Notes: a model not told the origin generated them from the sequence alone. 64,000 nucleotides of DNA from DASSBR01 sp035688265 (GCA_035688265.1 DASSNE010000056.1:1-64000); one strand, 5' to 3'; numbered from the stretch's first letter, positions 33,177 through 43,108 are shown. A program made the numbers and translations.

Positions 33177-33815
33177 ATGAAACTTCTGGTCGGGTTGTTG
33201 ATGGTGTTCGCCGTGACCGCGGCAGCCCATGCCGCGCCCGCCCAGCCGCAGTTCAAGGAAGGCGAAAATTACCGGCTGGTCGTGCCGGTACAGCCGACCG
33301 ACGCCGGGCCCAACCAGGTCCAGGTGATCGAGTTCTTCTGGTACGGCTGTCCGCACTGCTACGCCTTCGAACCTTACCTTGAGAACTGGGCCGCCAGCCA
33401 GCCGGACAACGTGTTGTTCAAGCGCGTGCCGGCGGTGATCAACCCGGGCTGGAAGCCGCAGGCACGTGCCTTTTACACCGCCAGGGTGCTCGGCGTCGTC
33501 GGCAAGCTCCACAAACCGATTTTCGACGAAATTCATCTGCGCCATCACTTCCTGCACGACGAGGAAAGCTTCCAGAAATTCTTCGCGCAGTACGGCATCA
33601 GCAAAGACCAGTTCGACACCGCCTGGAACTCGTTCGCGGTCGACACGATGATGAAACAGGCCGCCGTGCTCGGCGAGCGCTATCGCATCATGGGGGTGCC
33701 GACGGTCGTGGTGGCGGGTAAATACATCACCGGCCCGACGATGGTGAAGAGTTTCCCGGAGCTGATTCAGGTCATCGATTTTCTGGTCAACAAGACGCTC
33801 CAAAGCAAGAGGTGA
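33177..33815 (+). CDS. dsbA: Thiol:disulfide interchange protein DsbA, copy 1
   Basis: Periplasmic oxidase of 212 residues. Signal MKLLVGLLMVFAVTAAAHA; active site CPHC (Cys 58, Cys 61) in FFWYGCPHCYAFEP; cis-Pro in MGVPTVVV. Helical insertion between holds HLRHHFLHDEESFQKFF. It donates disulfides to secreted proteins and is re-oxidised by DsbB. Starts 7 bp after cytochrome c4 and is 11 bp before the second copy. Confidence 0.93.
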   Translation: MKLLVGLLMVFAVTAAAHAAPAQPQFKEGENYRLVVPVQPTDAGPNQVQVIEFFWYGCPHCYAFEPYLENWAASQPDNVLFKRVPAVINPGWKPQARAFYTARVLGVVGKLHKPIFDEIHLRHHFLHDEESFQKFFAQYGISKDQFDTAWNSFAVDTMMKQAAVLGERYRIMGVPTVVVAGKYITGPTMVKSFPELIQVIDFLVNKTLQSKR

Positions 33816-33826
33816 GAAGGCCACTT

Positions 33827-34477
33827 ATGAAGTACAAACATCTGCTCGCGCTTGTTGCGGCCGCCGTCGCCTCTCTCGCGCTGACGACCGGCGCCCTCGC
33901 CGCCGACGCGACGCCCCGCGCGGGGGTCAACTACCAGGTTCTCGACACGCCGCAGCCGACCAACGCCGGGCCCGGACAGATCGAGGTGATGGAATTTTTC
34001 TGGTACGCCTGTCCGCACTGCTACGCCTTTGAACCCTACCTGGAAAACTGGCTCGCGAAAGACAAGCCGCAAGACGTCAAGTTCGTGCGCGTGCCGGTGA
34101 TGAACGGCTTTCAGTGGGCACATGTCATGGCGCAGGCGTTCTACACCGAAAAGGCGCTCGGTGTAGTGGACAAGCTGCACAAGGCGATCTTCGACGAAAT
34201 CCACCGCCGTCGGCATCTGCTGAAGAGCAAGGAAGATTTCAAGAAATTCTTCGTCAAGCACGGCGTCGACGCCGATGCCTTCGACAAGGCGTGGAATTCA
34301 TTCACGGTCGCGATGAACATGAAGCGTGCCGCGAGCGAACAGAAGGCGTATCAGATCATGGGCGTGCCGACGCTCGCGATCGCCGGCAAGTATACGCTGA
34401 CGCTGCACCAGGGACAGGGCGACAAAGATCTGCTTCGCGTCACCGATTACCTGGTCAAGAAAGAGTCGTCGAAATAA
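33827..34477 (+). CDS. dsbA: Thiol:disulfide interchange protein DsbA, copy 2
   Basis: Paralogue of the upstream gene, 216 residues, with signal ending ALA and active site CPHC (Cys 62, Cys 65) in FFWYACPHCYAFEPYLENW; cis-Pro in MGVPTLAI. The two share the FFWYxCPHCYAFEPYLENW block and the IFDEIHxRxH segment, so they arose by tandem duplication. ATG 33827 has GAGAAGG 6 bp upstream; GTG 33812 is less likely. Its TAA overlaps the putative AUA start of the methyltransferase. Confidence 0.92.
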   Translation: MKYKHLLALVAAAVASLALTTGALAADATPRAGVNYQVLDTPQPTNAGPGQIEVMEFFWYACPHCYAFEPYLENWLAKDKPQDVKFVRVPVMNGFQWAHVMAQAFYTEKALGVVDKLHKAIFDEIHRRRHLLKSKEDFKKFFVKHGVDADAFDKAWNSFTVAMNMKRAASEQKAYQIMGVPTLAIAGKYTLTLHQGQGDKDLLRVTDYLVKKESSK

Positions 34478-35100
34478 GCCATCGCGCACTCGACGAGCGG
34501 GTACAGCACGAGTATGCGCACCTCGCGCCGCTCTACGACCGGCGCTGGCGCGTTTATCTCGACCGCTCGCTGGAGGCCACGCTCGCCCGCCTGCCGGCCG
34601 ATGGCGGCGAGTCCATTCTCGACGTCGGCTGCGGGAGCGGCGAGTTGCTGCGCCGCCTGCACGCCCGCTATCCCGACGCCCGCCTGACCGGCATTGACGC
34701 ATCGGCTGCGATGCTGGCTACTGCCCGCGCGAAGCTTGGCACGGAGGCGCAGTTAGCCTGTGCCCACGCCGCTATGCAGCCTTTTCCGGGCGCCACTTTC
34801 GATCTCGTGGTATCGACCAGCGTGCTGCATCATCTGCCGAAGCCGGAAGCCGCGCTCGCTGAAATCCGGCGCGTGCTCAAGCCGGGCGGTTGGCTGGTGC
34901 TGACCGACTGGTGCGGCGACTTTCTGTCGTGCCGACTGATGAAGCTGTGGCTGAGTATGCGACGGCGGCCGATCGTCCGCGTGTACCGCGGCGCGGAGTG
35001 CCAACGGATGCTTGAGCGCGCCGGCTTTCGCACCCAGCGGCTCGATCGCTACAGAATCAACTGGCCGTGGGGTTTGATGACGCTAACCGCCGCAAGATGA
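34474..35100 (+). CDS. Class I SAM-dependent methyltransferase with no standard start codon
   Basis: Methyltransferase of the UbiE/Methyltransf_11 type, about 208 residues: ILDVGCGSGELLRRL (SAM motif I), LTGIDASAAML, FDLVVSTSVLHHLP and EIRRVLKPGGWLVLTDW. Family members begin a few residues before RVQHEYAHLAPLYDRRW. In that place the only candidate is ATA at 34474, overlapping the dsbA stop (ATAA), exactly where an ATGA junction would be expected. There is no ATG, GTG or TTG in frame nearby; the next GTG upstream (about 34291) would add ~60 residues inside dsbA. Either AUA is used or the gene is silenced. Confidence 0.75.
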   Translation: MSHRALDERVQHEYAHLAPLYDRRWRVYLDRSLEATLARLPADGGESILDVGCGSGELLRRLHARYPDARLTGIDASAAMLATARAKLGTEAQLACAHAAMQPFPGATFDLVVSTSVLHHLPKPEAALAEIRRVLKPGGWLVLTDWCGDFLSCRLMKLWLSMRRRPIVRVYRGAECQRMLERAGFRTQRLDRYRINWPWGLMTLTAAR

Positions 35101-35113
35101 TGCAGTCCCGCCA

Positions 35114-35590
35114 CTAGGCTGCTGGCTGCAGCGCGGCAATGGTGTCGGCCATCGCCTCGATATCCGGAATCATCGGCGTTTCGCTTGCCATGCGCGGTCG
35201 CGCCAGCACCGGCCCATCCCATGGATCGTCATCGTCGGCGCCCGCCTTTTTCAGAAAGTTTGCGTTAACGCGCACCAGGTACGGATACCCCTGCAGCATG
35301 AGCCCGAACGCACGTTCTTTGAGGTTCGGGCTGATGGAATGCACCACCGCAAGGCGTGCCCGGTGCGTCACGGCCGGCACGGGACGACCGCACAGTCCCT
35401 CGAACGAGACCAGCGGAATCGTGCCATCGTGCCAGCGCGTACGCCCGAGCAGCCACGGCGGTGCGTCGGAACCGGCAGGCTCGCTGTTGGTATAGCCCGT
35501 CACCTCCGCGATCGCGAGACGCGGCAGCAACAGCTTCGCGTCCGCGACCGGGATCAGCAGGCTATAAACCTCTTCGAGCTTCGTGGTCAC
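35114..35590 (-). CDS. chpC: Pil-Chp CheW-like adaptor ChpC
   Basis: CheW-domain protein of 158 residues, read LEEVYSLLIPVADAKLLLPR, LLGRTRWHDGTIPLVSFEGL and AFGLMLQGYPYLVRV. Second CheW of the twitching chemosensory system, linking an additional receptor to the ChpA kinase. It is the last gene of the minus-strand cluster, 20 bp after chpA; in Pseudomonas chpB lies between chpA and chpC, but here it is absent. Confidence 0.85.
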   Translation of the reverse strand: MTTKLEEVYSLLIPVADAKLLLPRLAIAEVTGYTNSEPAGSDAPPWLLGRTRWHDGTIPLVSFEGLCGRPVPAVTHRARLAVVHSISPNLKERAFGLMLQGYPYLVRVNANFLKKAGADDDDPWDGPVLARPRMASETPMIPDIEAMADTIAALQPAA

Positions 35591-35610
35591 CGCTCCCCTC
35601 CCCTAATCGG

Positions 35611-38600
35611 TCAACTTCTAATCAACTGCTGGATATGTTGCAGCAAGTCATCTTCCTGATATGGCTTGCCAAGGTAATCGTTGACGCCGATCTCCATCGC
35701 GCGGCTGCGATGCTTGTCGCCGGTGCGCGAGGTAATCATGATGATCGGCAGTTCGCGCAGTCGTGTATCGTTGCGGATATTGGCCGCCAGTTCGTAACCG
35801 TCCATGCGCGGCATTTCGATGTCGAGCAGCATGACGTCCGGGGTCGTATCCTGTAGCTGCGTCAGCGCGTCGACGCCGTCCTTCGCCGTCACCACCCGCA
35901 TGCCGTGGCGCTCCAGCAGGCGCTGGGTAACCCGGCGCACGGTGATCGAATCATCCACCACCATGACCAGCTTGCGCGCGTCGACCTCCGCGACCGGCGG
36001 CTCGGCAACCGTCACCGCCTCCTCGCCGACCTGCGCTCTTCGCATCAGCGCCGCCGGGTCGAGAATCAGCAGAATGCTGCCGTCGCCAAGAATGGTGGCG
36101 CCGGACAGGCCGCGAATACTCGCAAGCTGCGGACCGATCGATTTGACCACCACCTCGCGGCTGCCCTGCATCGATTCGGCCACGATCGCGCCGACCTGGT
36201 CGCCGGCACGCACCAGCAGTACCGGGTACGTGACGCGGCCGCCTTCGGCCGGCGGCGGCGAAAAGCCGAGCAGCGCCGACAGGTGCTGCAACGGCCAGGT
36301 GCGCCCGCCGTAGATAAATTCCTGCAACTCGCCGGCAAAATAGCGGTTGAGATCGCGCCCCGGGATACGGGTGATGCCATCGATCGTCGGCAGTGGAATG
36401 GCGAAAGTTTCCTCGCCGGCGGTAACCATCAGCGCCTGTGTGATTGCCAGCGTGAACGGCAGCCGCAGAGTGAATTTGGTGCCGGCGCCGGCAACCGAAT
36501 CGATCGCCAGCGTGCCGCCGAGCTGGCGCACCTCGCTCGCGACCACGTCCATGCCGACGCCGCGGCCGGCCGACAGCGTTACCTCGCGGGCGGTGCTGAA
36601 GCCGGTTTCGAAAATGAACTGCATGATGTCGTTTTCGCTGAGCTGCGCGTCGGCCGTAATCAGCCCGCGCGCCACCGCCTGCTCGCGAATCGCGTCCAGA
36701 TCCAGGCCGGCACCGTCGTCGATAATGTCGATGACGACCTCGGAACTTTCCCGATGCAGGCCGATGGTGATCTGACCGGTCACCGGCTTGCCCAGGCGTT
36801 CGCGCTCCGGCGGCGTCTCGATGCCGTGGACGACGGCGTTGCGCAGCATGTGTTCCAGCGGCGCGAGTACGCGTTCCAGCACCTGGCGATCCATTTCGCC
36901 TTCGGCGCCGGACAGTTTCAGTTCGGCATGTTTATGGCTTTCCTGCGCTGCCTGGCGCACGACGCGGCGCAGGCGCTGGGCATGGTTCGAAAACGGCACC
37001 ATGCGCGCGCGCATCAGGCCGTCCTGCAACTCGGTCGTCACGCGCGACTGCTGCAACAGCAGCGTTTCCGCCTCGCGCGCCTGGTTCGACAGCAGGCCCT
37101 GAATGCTGACCAGGTCACCGACCGATTCCATCAATGAGCGCGACAACTGCTGCAACTGCGAATAGCGGTCCAGTTCCAGCGGATCGAATTCGCCGCGTTC
37201 GCCGCCTTCCTGCTCATGCTGAAAGACGATCTGAGCTTCGGCCTCGATCTCGAACTTGCGCAACTGCTCGCGCACGCGCGCGACTGTCTGGTCGAGTTCC
37301 GACAGGTTGAAGTTCATCGTGCTGACCTGCTGCTCCAGGCGCGAACGATAAATACTGACCTCGCCGGCGTGGTTCAGCGCAGCTTCCACCAGGTCCGCGC
37401 GCACGCGCATCACATCGGGCTGGACGCGCGGCCCGGCGCGACGATCTTCCTCGGGCGCGGGCCGGTAATTTGCTTCTTCGTCCGGCGCTGCCGGCTGCAC
37501 CGGCTCGGTTGCCTCGACTTCGCTATCTTCCGGCGTCAGCTCGACGTTGGTGATGATCAGATCGTCGTTGCGGTCGCGCTGATGGAGATAATCCAGCTCG
37601 TCCAGCAAATCGTCCGCGGGCGCGGGGGCCTGACCGGCAATGCTGCGCTCCAGCATCCGGTGCAAACGATCAATAACCCGCTGCACCGCCTGCAGCATGC
37701 GCTCGGACACCCGCACGCGGCCATCGGCAACATGCGCCAGCAGCGTTTCGAGCTCGTGGCTGAGGTCGCCGAGCGGCATGAGGCCTGCCATGCGCGCGCC
37801 ACCCTTGAAGGTATGCAGGTCGCGCTGCAGCGATCGGATGAAGGTGTCGTCGCCGAGATTTTCCTGCCAGCCCTCCAACGCCTCGTCGATGCTTTCGAGC
37901 AGTTCGTTCGCTTCTTCGAAGAAAATTGATGCCAGCTCCGGATCGAAATCGCGATCCACTACGGGCTCGGCGGGCTCGAATGCTTCCGGCGTTTCGACAG
38001 CTTCGCCGCTTGCCGCAGCCGGGGGCGTGGCTTCCGCCGCCGGACCGGCAAACTCGTCCGCGACGAAATTATGGATTTCGCTCGCGATGGCATGAATCTC
38101 TTCGGCGGAAGGTTCCGGCGTCGACGGCGCCGCGTGGTGTTTCTCAAGTTCGACCAGCCTGCCGGCCAGAGCGCCGAAGTCGTGCGCGGCATCGGGCGGC
38201 AGCGCCAGATCCGCCACCAGTTGGCGCACCGCGGCGGCCGTCTCGCGCAGAATCGGCAGCACGTCGTGCGGCGCCAGTTCGTGGCGCGCCGCCGCCGCCT
38301 TCAGAAAATGTTCCGCCGGCTCGACGAGTTTGCAAATAGCTTCGGCGCCGGCCGTGTAAGCGCTGCCCTTCAGCGTATGAAAGGCGCGCAACAAGTCATC
38401 GCCGATGACCCCGGCGCCACCACGCTCGCAGTCGTCGAGGAATCCGTCGATAACCTCCAGGTGGCCGGCGGCTTCCTTCTCGAAAATCTCGTACAGCGCC
38501 GGGTCCATGGCCGGCTCCGCGACCGGTTCAGGCTTTGATTCGAGCGCCGCTTCTTCAGCGGCCGGCAGCCCGGGCTCTTGCGCAGCCGGTGCTTCGGGCG

Positions 38601-40914
38601 CCGGGGCGGGGCTATCCGCCGTGGCCGCCGGCAGTTCGGGCGCAGCTTGCGGCGGCGCCTCGTTGCGGCTGAAGGCCTCGGCACGCTGCACCAGGCTGTC
38701 GATGTCGATAGTCGTCGCCTGGCCGGCCTCCAATTCCTCGACTAGTTCCGGCAGCGCGGCCAATACTTCGGCAACCAGTTCGACAATCGCGTCGCGCACC
38801 TCGACGGTGCCGTCGATAACGCGATTGAGCATGTTTTCGACCGCCCACGAGAACTCGCCGATGCGACGCGCGCCGACCATGCGGCCGCTGCCTTTCAGCG
38901 TGTGGAACGAACGCCGGACGACCGTCAACGCCTCGCGGTCTTCGAGGTTGCGCTGCCAGCGCGGGAAGTATTCGTCCAGCCGCGCCAGTTCTTCGTGCGC
39001 TTCCTCAAGGAAAATCTCGAGAATCTCGGGGTCGACCTCGTCCGGCTCCGGCAGCGCCGGCGCGGCGGCAGGCGCCGGTTGGGGCGGCGCTTCCGCCTCC
39101 GGTGGGGCCGGCTCCGACGGTACCTCGACCTGCGGCGGCTCGGCTGAGGGGACTTCGGGTTCCGGCGCCGCGACAGCGGACGGTTTGACGACCGCAAGCG
39201 ACGGTGCCGCGTCATCAATATCCAGTTCGGCAAGGCAGGTTTCGGCGTTATCCAGCATCGATTGCGGATCGCCGCGGCCGTGTTGCACCGTTTCGAGATA
39301 AAACTCGACGCTGACCAGTGCATCCGCCATCCGGTCGAGCGCATCGGCCGACGGTCGCGCATTGCCGGCGAGCACGCGCTGCTCCACGAAGCGGCGAATG
39401 CCGTCGAGCACCGCCGCCGGGCGGTCCATATCAAGCAGATTGAGGCCGGCCTGCACCTGACGCAGATAATCGGGAATGCGCCCGGTCGCCTCGGCGGAGC
39501 CTTCGCCCCGCGTGTATTCGGTGAGCGCGTCCTTGACGCGCGCGAGGTTGACGACCGACTCGCGAATCACCGCACCGAACGTGTTCTTGTACTCGCTGTC
39601 CCGACCGCGCTCGGGATTCTGTACCGCCGCGGCCCGACGTTCGCCGGCGTCGGCAATCAGTTCCGACATGTCGCTGTCAAGCCGCGTTTCGATCGCCAGC
39701 AGCGCTTGTGCAACCTCCATCAGCGGCGCTTCGTCGGCTTTGCGGTCGCCGTTCGAAACCGACTGCAACGTGTCGATCTGTACCGTCAACTCGCTGCGCA
39801 GGCCGCCGAGGCCGAGTACCACGAGCGTATCGCCAACCTTTTTTAACAGCTCGGAAAGCGGCGCCAGATCCTCGATGTTGCGCCGCCCGGTGCGGACGAA
39901 AATATCAAGGCTGTCCTTGACCTGGATGATGTCCTCCTTGATCGCCGCGGACACGGTGTGCATCAACTGCGCGTTGGGGCCGGACATCGCGGCGCGCGTC
40001 GCGTTGACTTCGTCTTCGTCGGGAAGCAGTTCGTCCAGGTTGAACGACTGCTTGATGCTCGCCACGCGCTCGCCGTTCGAGGTCGCGCGGCCCACGTAAT
40101 ACAGCAGGTTGTTGATCAGTTCGCGCGGCGGCTGACTGGCAAACTCGGCCTCGCTCGTCTCGATGAGCCGCTTGATCTGGCGGTCGATCTGGCCGAGCAT
40201 CTGCTTGAGCGCGACGCTGGCGGCGAGGCCGCCTTCCTGCAACGCCTCCAGCACCCCGCCGACGATCCACCATAGTTCGAATACCGGTGGCCGGCCCGCC
40301 GCCTGCTCGAACTGACCGACCACCGCGGCCATCCGTTCAAGCGGCGCCTTGGCGCGGTCATCCTTGAACCAGGCGAGCAGCGCGGTCTGGAATTTGGGCC
40401 GCAACTTCTTTGCGAGACCGGCGAGGTCTGCGCTCTTGGGTGCGCTGACGCTCGGCATTGGCGGCAGCTTGACGTCGCCGCGCTCCTCGAGGTTGTGCGC
40501 GAACAGCGCACCTTCGCTGAGCAGCGGCTGGTCGCGCACGCTACGCAAATCGTTGAGCAGCGACAGCAGCGCCAGCGGCATGTCACGCTGGCCGTTGATG
40601 ACACGTTCCAGGTAGTCGGGCAACTGCAGGATCGCCCGCATCAGCACTTCGAAAATTTCGTCGGACGCTTCGAGACTATCGGCGTAAATGCCCTTCGCAA
40701 CCGCTTCCATTTCTTCGGCGAGCATCGCTGCGCCATAGACTTCGACCACGCGCAATGTGCCCTGAATCTGGTGCAGGCTCTCGACACACTGCGCCAGCGA
40801 CTCGCGATCGTCGCGATCCTCGACGTAGGCTTCCAGGCCCTGCCGGACCCGCGTCAGCACGTCGTCGAGTTCGCTCTTGATCCAGAGCAGGGAATCGGTT
40901 GCGAGTTGGTTCAT
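35611..40914 (-). CDS. chpA: Hybrid CheA-type histidine kinase ChpA of twitching motility
   Basis: Giant kinase of 1767 residues that controls type IV pili. An N-terminal FimL/HPt-like domain has His 48 (LHQIQGTLR); canonical HPt domains have His near residues 672 (FHTLKGSG), 846 (FHTLKGSA) and 1034 (LHTFKGGA), separated by Ala/Glu/Pro-rich linkers. The dimer/HATPase core is around 1230-1480 (HMLRNAVVHGIE, DDGAGLDLD, GRGVGMDVV), then a CheW-like domain and a C-terminal REC from ~1640 (VMVVDDS, VMLLDIEMPRMDG, Lys in LGKPY). Pseudomonas ChpA has more Hpt/Tpt domains (over 2400 residues), so this one is shorter. Confidence 0.95.
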   Translation of the reverse strand: MNQLATDSLLWIKSELDDVLTRVRQGLEAYVEDRDDRESLAQCVESLHQIQGTLRVVEVYGAAMLAEEMEAVAKGIYADSLEASDEIFEVLMRAILQLPDYLERVINGQRDMPLALLSLLNDLRSVRDQPLLSEGALFAHNLEERGDVKLPPMPSVSAPKSADLAGLAKKLRPKFQTALLAWFKDDRAKAPLERMAAVVGQFEQAAGRPPVFELWWIVGGVLEALQEGGLAASVALKQMLGQIDRQIKRLIETSEAEFASQPPRELINNLLYYVGRATSNGERVASIKQSFNLDELLPDEDEVNATRAAMSGPNAQLMHTVSAAIKEDIIQVKDSLDIFVRTGRRNIEDLAPLSELLKKVGDTLVVLGLGGLRSELTVQIDTLQSVSNGDRKADEAPLMEVAQALLAIETRLDSDMSELIADAGERRAAAVQNPERGRDSEYKNTFGAVIRESVVNLARVKDALTEYTRGEGSAEATGRIPDYLRQVQAGLNLLDMDRPAAVLDGIRRFVEQRVLAGNARPSADALDRMADALVSVEFYLETVQHGRGDPQSMLDNAETCLAELDIDDAAPSLAVVKPSAVAAPEPEVPSAEPPQVEVPSEPAPPEAEAPPQPAPAAAPALPEPDEVDPEILEIFLEEAHEELARLDEYFPRWQRNLEDREALTVVRRSFHTLKGSGRMVGARRIGEFSWAVENMLNRVIDGTVEVRDAIVELVAEVLAALPELVEELEAGQATTIDIDSLVQRAEAFSRNEAPPQAAPELPAATADSPAPAPEAPAAQEPGLPAAEEAALESKPEPVAEPAMDPALYEIFEKEAAGHLEVIDGFLDDCERGGAGVIGDDLLRAFHTLKGSAYTAGAEAICKLVEPAEHFLKAAAARHELAPHDVLPILRETAAAVRQLVADLALPPDAAHDFGALAGRLVELEKHHAAPSTPEPSAEEIHAIASEIHNFVADEFAGPAAEATPPAAASGEAVETPEAFEPAEPVVDRDFDPELASIFFEEANELLESIDEALEGWQENLGDDTFIRSLQRDLHTFKGGARMAGLMPLGDLSHELETLLAHVADGRVRVSERMLQAVQRVIDRLHRMLERSIAGQAPAPADDLLDELDYLHQRDRNDDLIITNVELTPEDSEVEATEPVQPAAPDEEANYRPAPEEDRRAGPRVQPDVMRVRADLVEAALNHAGEVSIYRSRLEQQVSTMNFNLSELDQTVARVREQLRKFEIEAEAQIVFQHEQEGGERGEFDPLELDRYSQLQQLSRSLMESVGDLVSIQGLLSNQAREAETLLLQQSRVTTELQDGLMRARMVPFSNHAQRLRRVVRQAAQESHKHAELKLSGAEGEMDRQVLERVLAPLEHMLRNAVVHGIETPPERERLGKPVTGQITIGLHRESSEVVIDIIDDGAGLDLDAIREQAVARGLITADAQLSENDIMQFIFETGFSTAREVTLSAGRGVGMDVVASEVRQLGGTLAIDSVAGAGTKFTLRLPFTLAITQALMVTAGEETFAIPLPTIDGITRIPGRDLNRYFAGELQEFIYGGRTWPLQHLSALLGFSPPPAEGGRVTYPVLLVRAGDQVGAIVAESMQGSREVVVKSIGPQLASIRGLSGATILGDGSILLILDPAALMRRAQVGEEAVTVAEPPVAEVDARKLVMVVDDSITVRRVTQRLLERHGMRVVTAKDGVDALTQLQDTTPDVMLLDIEMPRMDGYELAANIRNDTRLRELPIIMITSRTGDKHRSRAMEIGVNDYLGKPYQEDDLLQHIQQLIRS

Positions 40915-40933
40915 ATTTTAAGAATTCTCGCCG

Positions 40934-43108
40934 TCAGGCTTGTTGTTCGGCCAGATAAATCTCTTCGCGCTGATTCTCCGCCTCGATGTCCGCCGCATCT
41001 CCGGCGGGCGCCCCGGCCGACTTCGGCTCCGGCTTGCGTGCCGGCGCGCGCTGTTCCGCCTCGACTTTCGCGTCGGGCGCCTGCCCGGGCAACTTGAATC
41101 CCGCGACCGAGGTCCGCAACTGCGTCGCGAGTTCGGCGAGCTTGCCGATAGCTTGCGCGGTGGCGCTGGTGCCGCGCGACGTGCGCGAGGTGATTTCCTG
41201 AATGCTGTTCATCGTCTTCGATACGTCGGCCGCGGCCTCGGCCTGCTGGCGCGCCGAATTCGAGATGCTTTGAATCAGCGTTGCGATGTTGTTCGAGACG
41301 TTTTCGATTTCATCCAGCGCCGACCCCGCGTTTTCGGCCAGTTCGGCGGTCGTTACCACGCCCGAGGTGCTTTCTTCCATCGACATGACCGCTTCGTTCG
41401 TATCGGTCTGAATCGTCTTCACCAGCGCTTCGATCTGGCGTGTTGCATTCGCGGAACGTTCCGCGAGGCGCTGCACTTCGTCGGCGACGACCGCAAACCC
41501 GCGGCCCGCCTCGCCGGCCATTGATGCCTGGATTGCGGCGTTGAGCGCGAGGATGTTGGTCTGCTCGGCAATGTCGTTGATAAGTTCGACGATATCGCCG
41601 ATTTCCTGCGAACTTTCGCCGAGGCGCTTGATACGCTTGGACGTTTCCTGAATCGTCTCGCGGATCGCGTTCATGCCTTCGATCGTGCGGCGCACGGCCT
41701 GACCGCCGTTATGCGCAATCGCGACCGACTGGCGCGCGACCTGCGTCGAGCGTTCGGCGTTGGCCGACACCTGTTCGATCGAGTGCGCCATGTCGCTGAT
41801 CTGGCCGCCGGCGGTGGCGATCTGGCGACTTTGATGCGCACTGGCTTCGGCCAGGTCGGCGGCGGTGCTGCGGGTGCCGCGTGCGGCGGCATCGACCTGC
41901 GCCGACGTGTCATTGATCGTGCGCACCAGGTCGCGCAGCGCTTCCAGGGCGAAGTTGATGGAGTCCGCGATCGCGCCGGTGATGTCCTCGGTCACCGTGA
42001 CTTCCACGGTCAAATCGCCGTCAGCGAGGCTGCCCAGTTCATCGAGCAGCCGGAGAATGGCTTCCTGGTTGCGCTCGGTCTGGCGCTGCTGCATCGCGGC
42101 AGCTTTGCGAACGTCGCCGCCGAGCAGATAAATGTAGAGCGTAATCAGCAGGATGACCAGCGCGATGCCGCCGATGATATAGCCGTATTCCGGTTGGAAC
42201 GGGCGCGCCTCCACCTGTCTTTGATAAACATCCTGCAACTTGCTCACGTACCCAAGCAGTTCGGCGCTCGCCGCGTCGATCTGCTTCGCCGCCTTGTGAG
42301 CCGCAACCATATCGTCGGCCAGCGACGTCAGCGCCTGCAGGTTCTGTTTGATCGACGCAAGCGAAGCATTTGCCTGCGCAATCTCCGGCTGGATCGTCTC
42401 GACTCCGACCGGACTGATATTGAGCGCCGGATCACCGACTTGCAGGCCCTGGCTGACACCGATGAAGCGCTTCAGGTCCGGCTCCAGCCGCTGCGCCGCC
42501 TTGGCCACGTCGCCGGCGCCGCCCACCAGCACGTTGGTCTCGTTGATCAACCGCTGGCCGAGAACGCCCTGGCGGCCGGCCAGGTAGATTTGCCGCTGCG
42601 TCGCCGTCGACGACTGAACGAGGTCCTGGGTGATCTGGTCCCACTGCGCGAGCAGGCCCGGCATGCTCGCATCGACGCTGGCCTCGATCTGGTTGGCGAG
42701 CATGATCGCATCGCGCTGGTCCAGAATTTTCTGAACGCTGTCGCGCGCACCTTTCCAGGTGTTGTTGATCAGCGTGACCTGCTTCAGCGCATCGCCCTTG
42801 GCCGCGGGCATGAAGGTGGCCGAATCGCCGCTCAGCATCATGAAGAGGTTGTGGTCGAACTGCTGGCGGGCGTGCAACAGACGCTGGAAGGCATCCTTGT
42901 CGCCGGCGATCGCGAGATCCGCATCCGCCGCGATGCTCTGCGAGTTCACCGCCTGTTCGGCCGCATAGCCGCGGAATTCGTCGTCGAAGGTCGACGTGAA
43001 CGCGGATATGACGATGTCGGCGACGGCCGCCGCGATCGCGATCGACGCGACGATAACGAGTGCGACGACAAGCTTGTTGCGACCCGTTTTTATGGTATTG
43101 GTACTCAT
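40934..43108 (-). CDS. pilJ: Pil-Chp methyl-accepting chemoreceptor PilJ
   Basis: Membrane chemoreceptor of 724 residues. TM1 ~13-35, periplasmic PilJ-type sensor domains to ~323 (two copies of the QRxxLxxRQ-style helix: FQRLLHARQQFDHNLF, GRQGVLGQRLINETNVLVGG), TM2 ~325-345 (IGGIALVILLITLYIYLL), HAMP, then the signalling hairpin LNAAIQASMAGEAGRGFAVV. It senses surface contact or pilus state and signals to ChpA through PilI. No C-terminal methyl-receptor pentapeptide tether is seen. Confidence 0.94.
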   Translation of the reverse strand: MSTNTIKTGRNKLVVALVIVASIAIAAAVADIVISAFTSTFDDEFRGYAAEQAVNSQSIAADADLAIAGDKDAFQRLLHARQQFDHNLFMMLSGDSATFMPAAKGDALKQVTLINNTWKGARDSVQKILDQRDAIMLANQIEASVDASMPGLLAQWDQITQDLVQSSTATQRQIYLAGRQGVLGQRLINETNVLVGGAGDVAKAAQRLEPDLKRFIGVSQGLQVGDPALNISPVGVETIQPEIAQANASLASIKQNLQALTSLADDMVAAHKAAKQIDAASAELLGYVSKLQDVYQRQVEARPFQPEYGYIIGGIALVILLITLYIYLLGGDVRKAAAMQQRQTERNQEAILRLLDELGSLADGDLTVEVTVTEDITGAIADSINFALEALRDLVRTINDTSAQVDAAARGTRSTAADLAEASAHQSRQIATAGGQISDMAHSIEQVSANAERSTQVARQSVAIAHNGGQAVRRTIEGMNAIRETIQETSKRIKRLGESSQEIGDIVELINDIAEQTNILALNAAIQASMAGEAGRGFAVVADEVQRLAERSANATRQIEALVKTIQTDTNEAVMSMEESTSGVVTTAELAENAGSALDEIENVSNNIATLIQSISNSARQQAEAAADVSKTMNSIQEITSRTSRGTSATAQAIGKLAELATQLRTSVAGFKLPGQAPDAKVEAEQRAPARKPEPKSAGAPAGDAADIEAENQREEIYLAEQQA

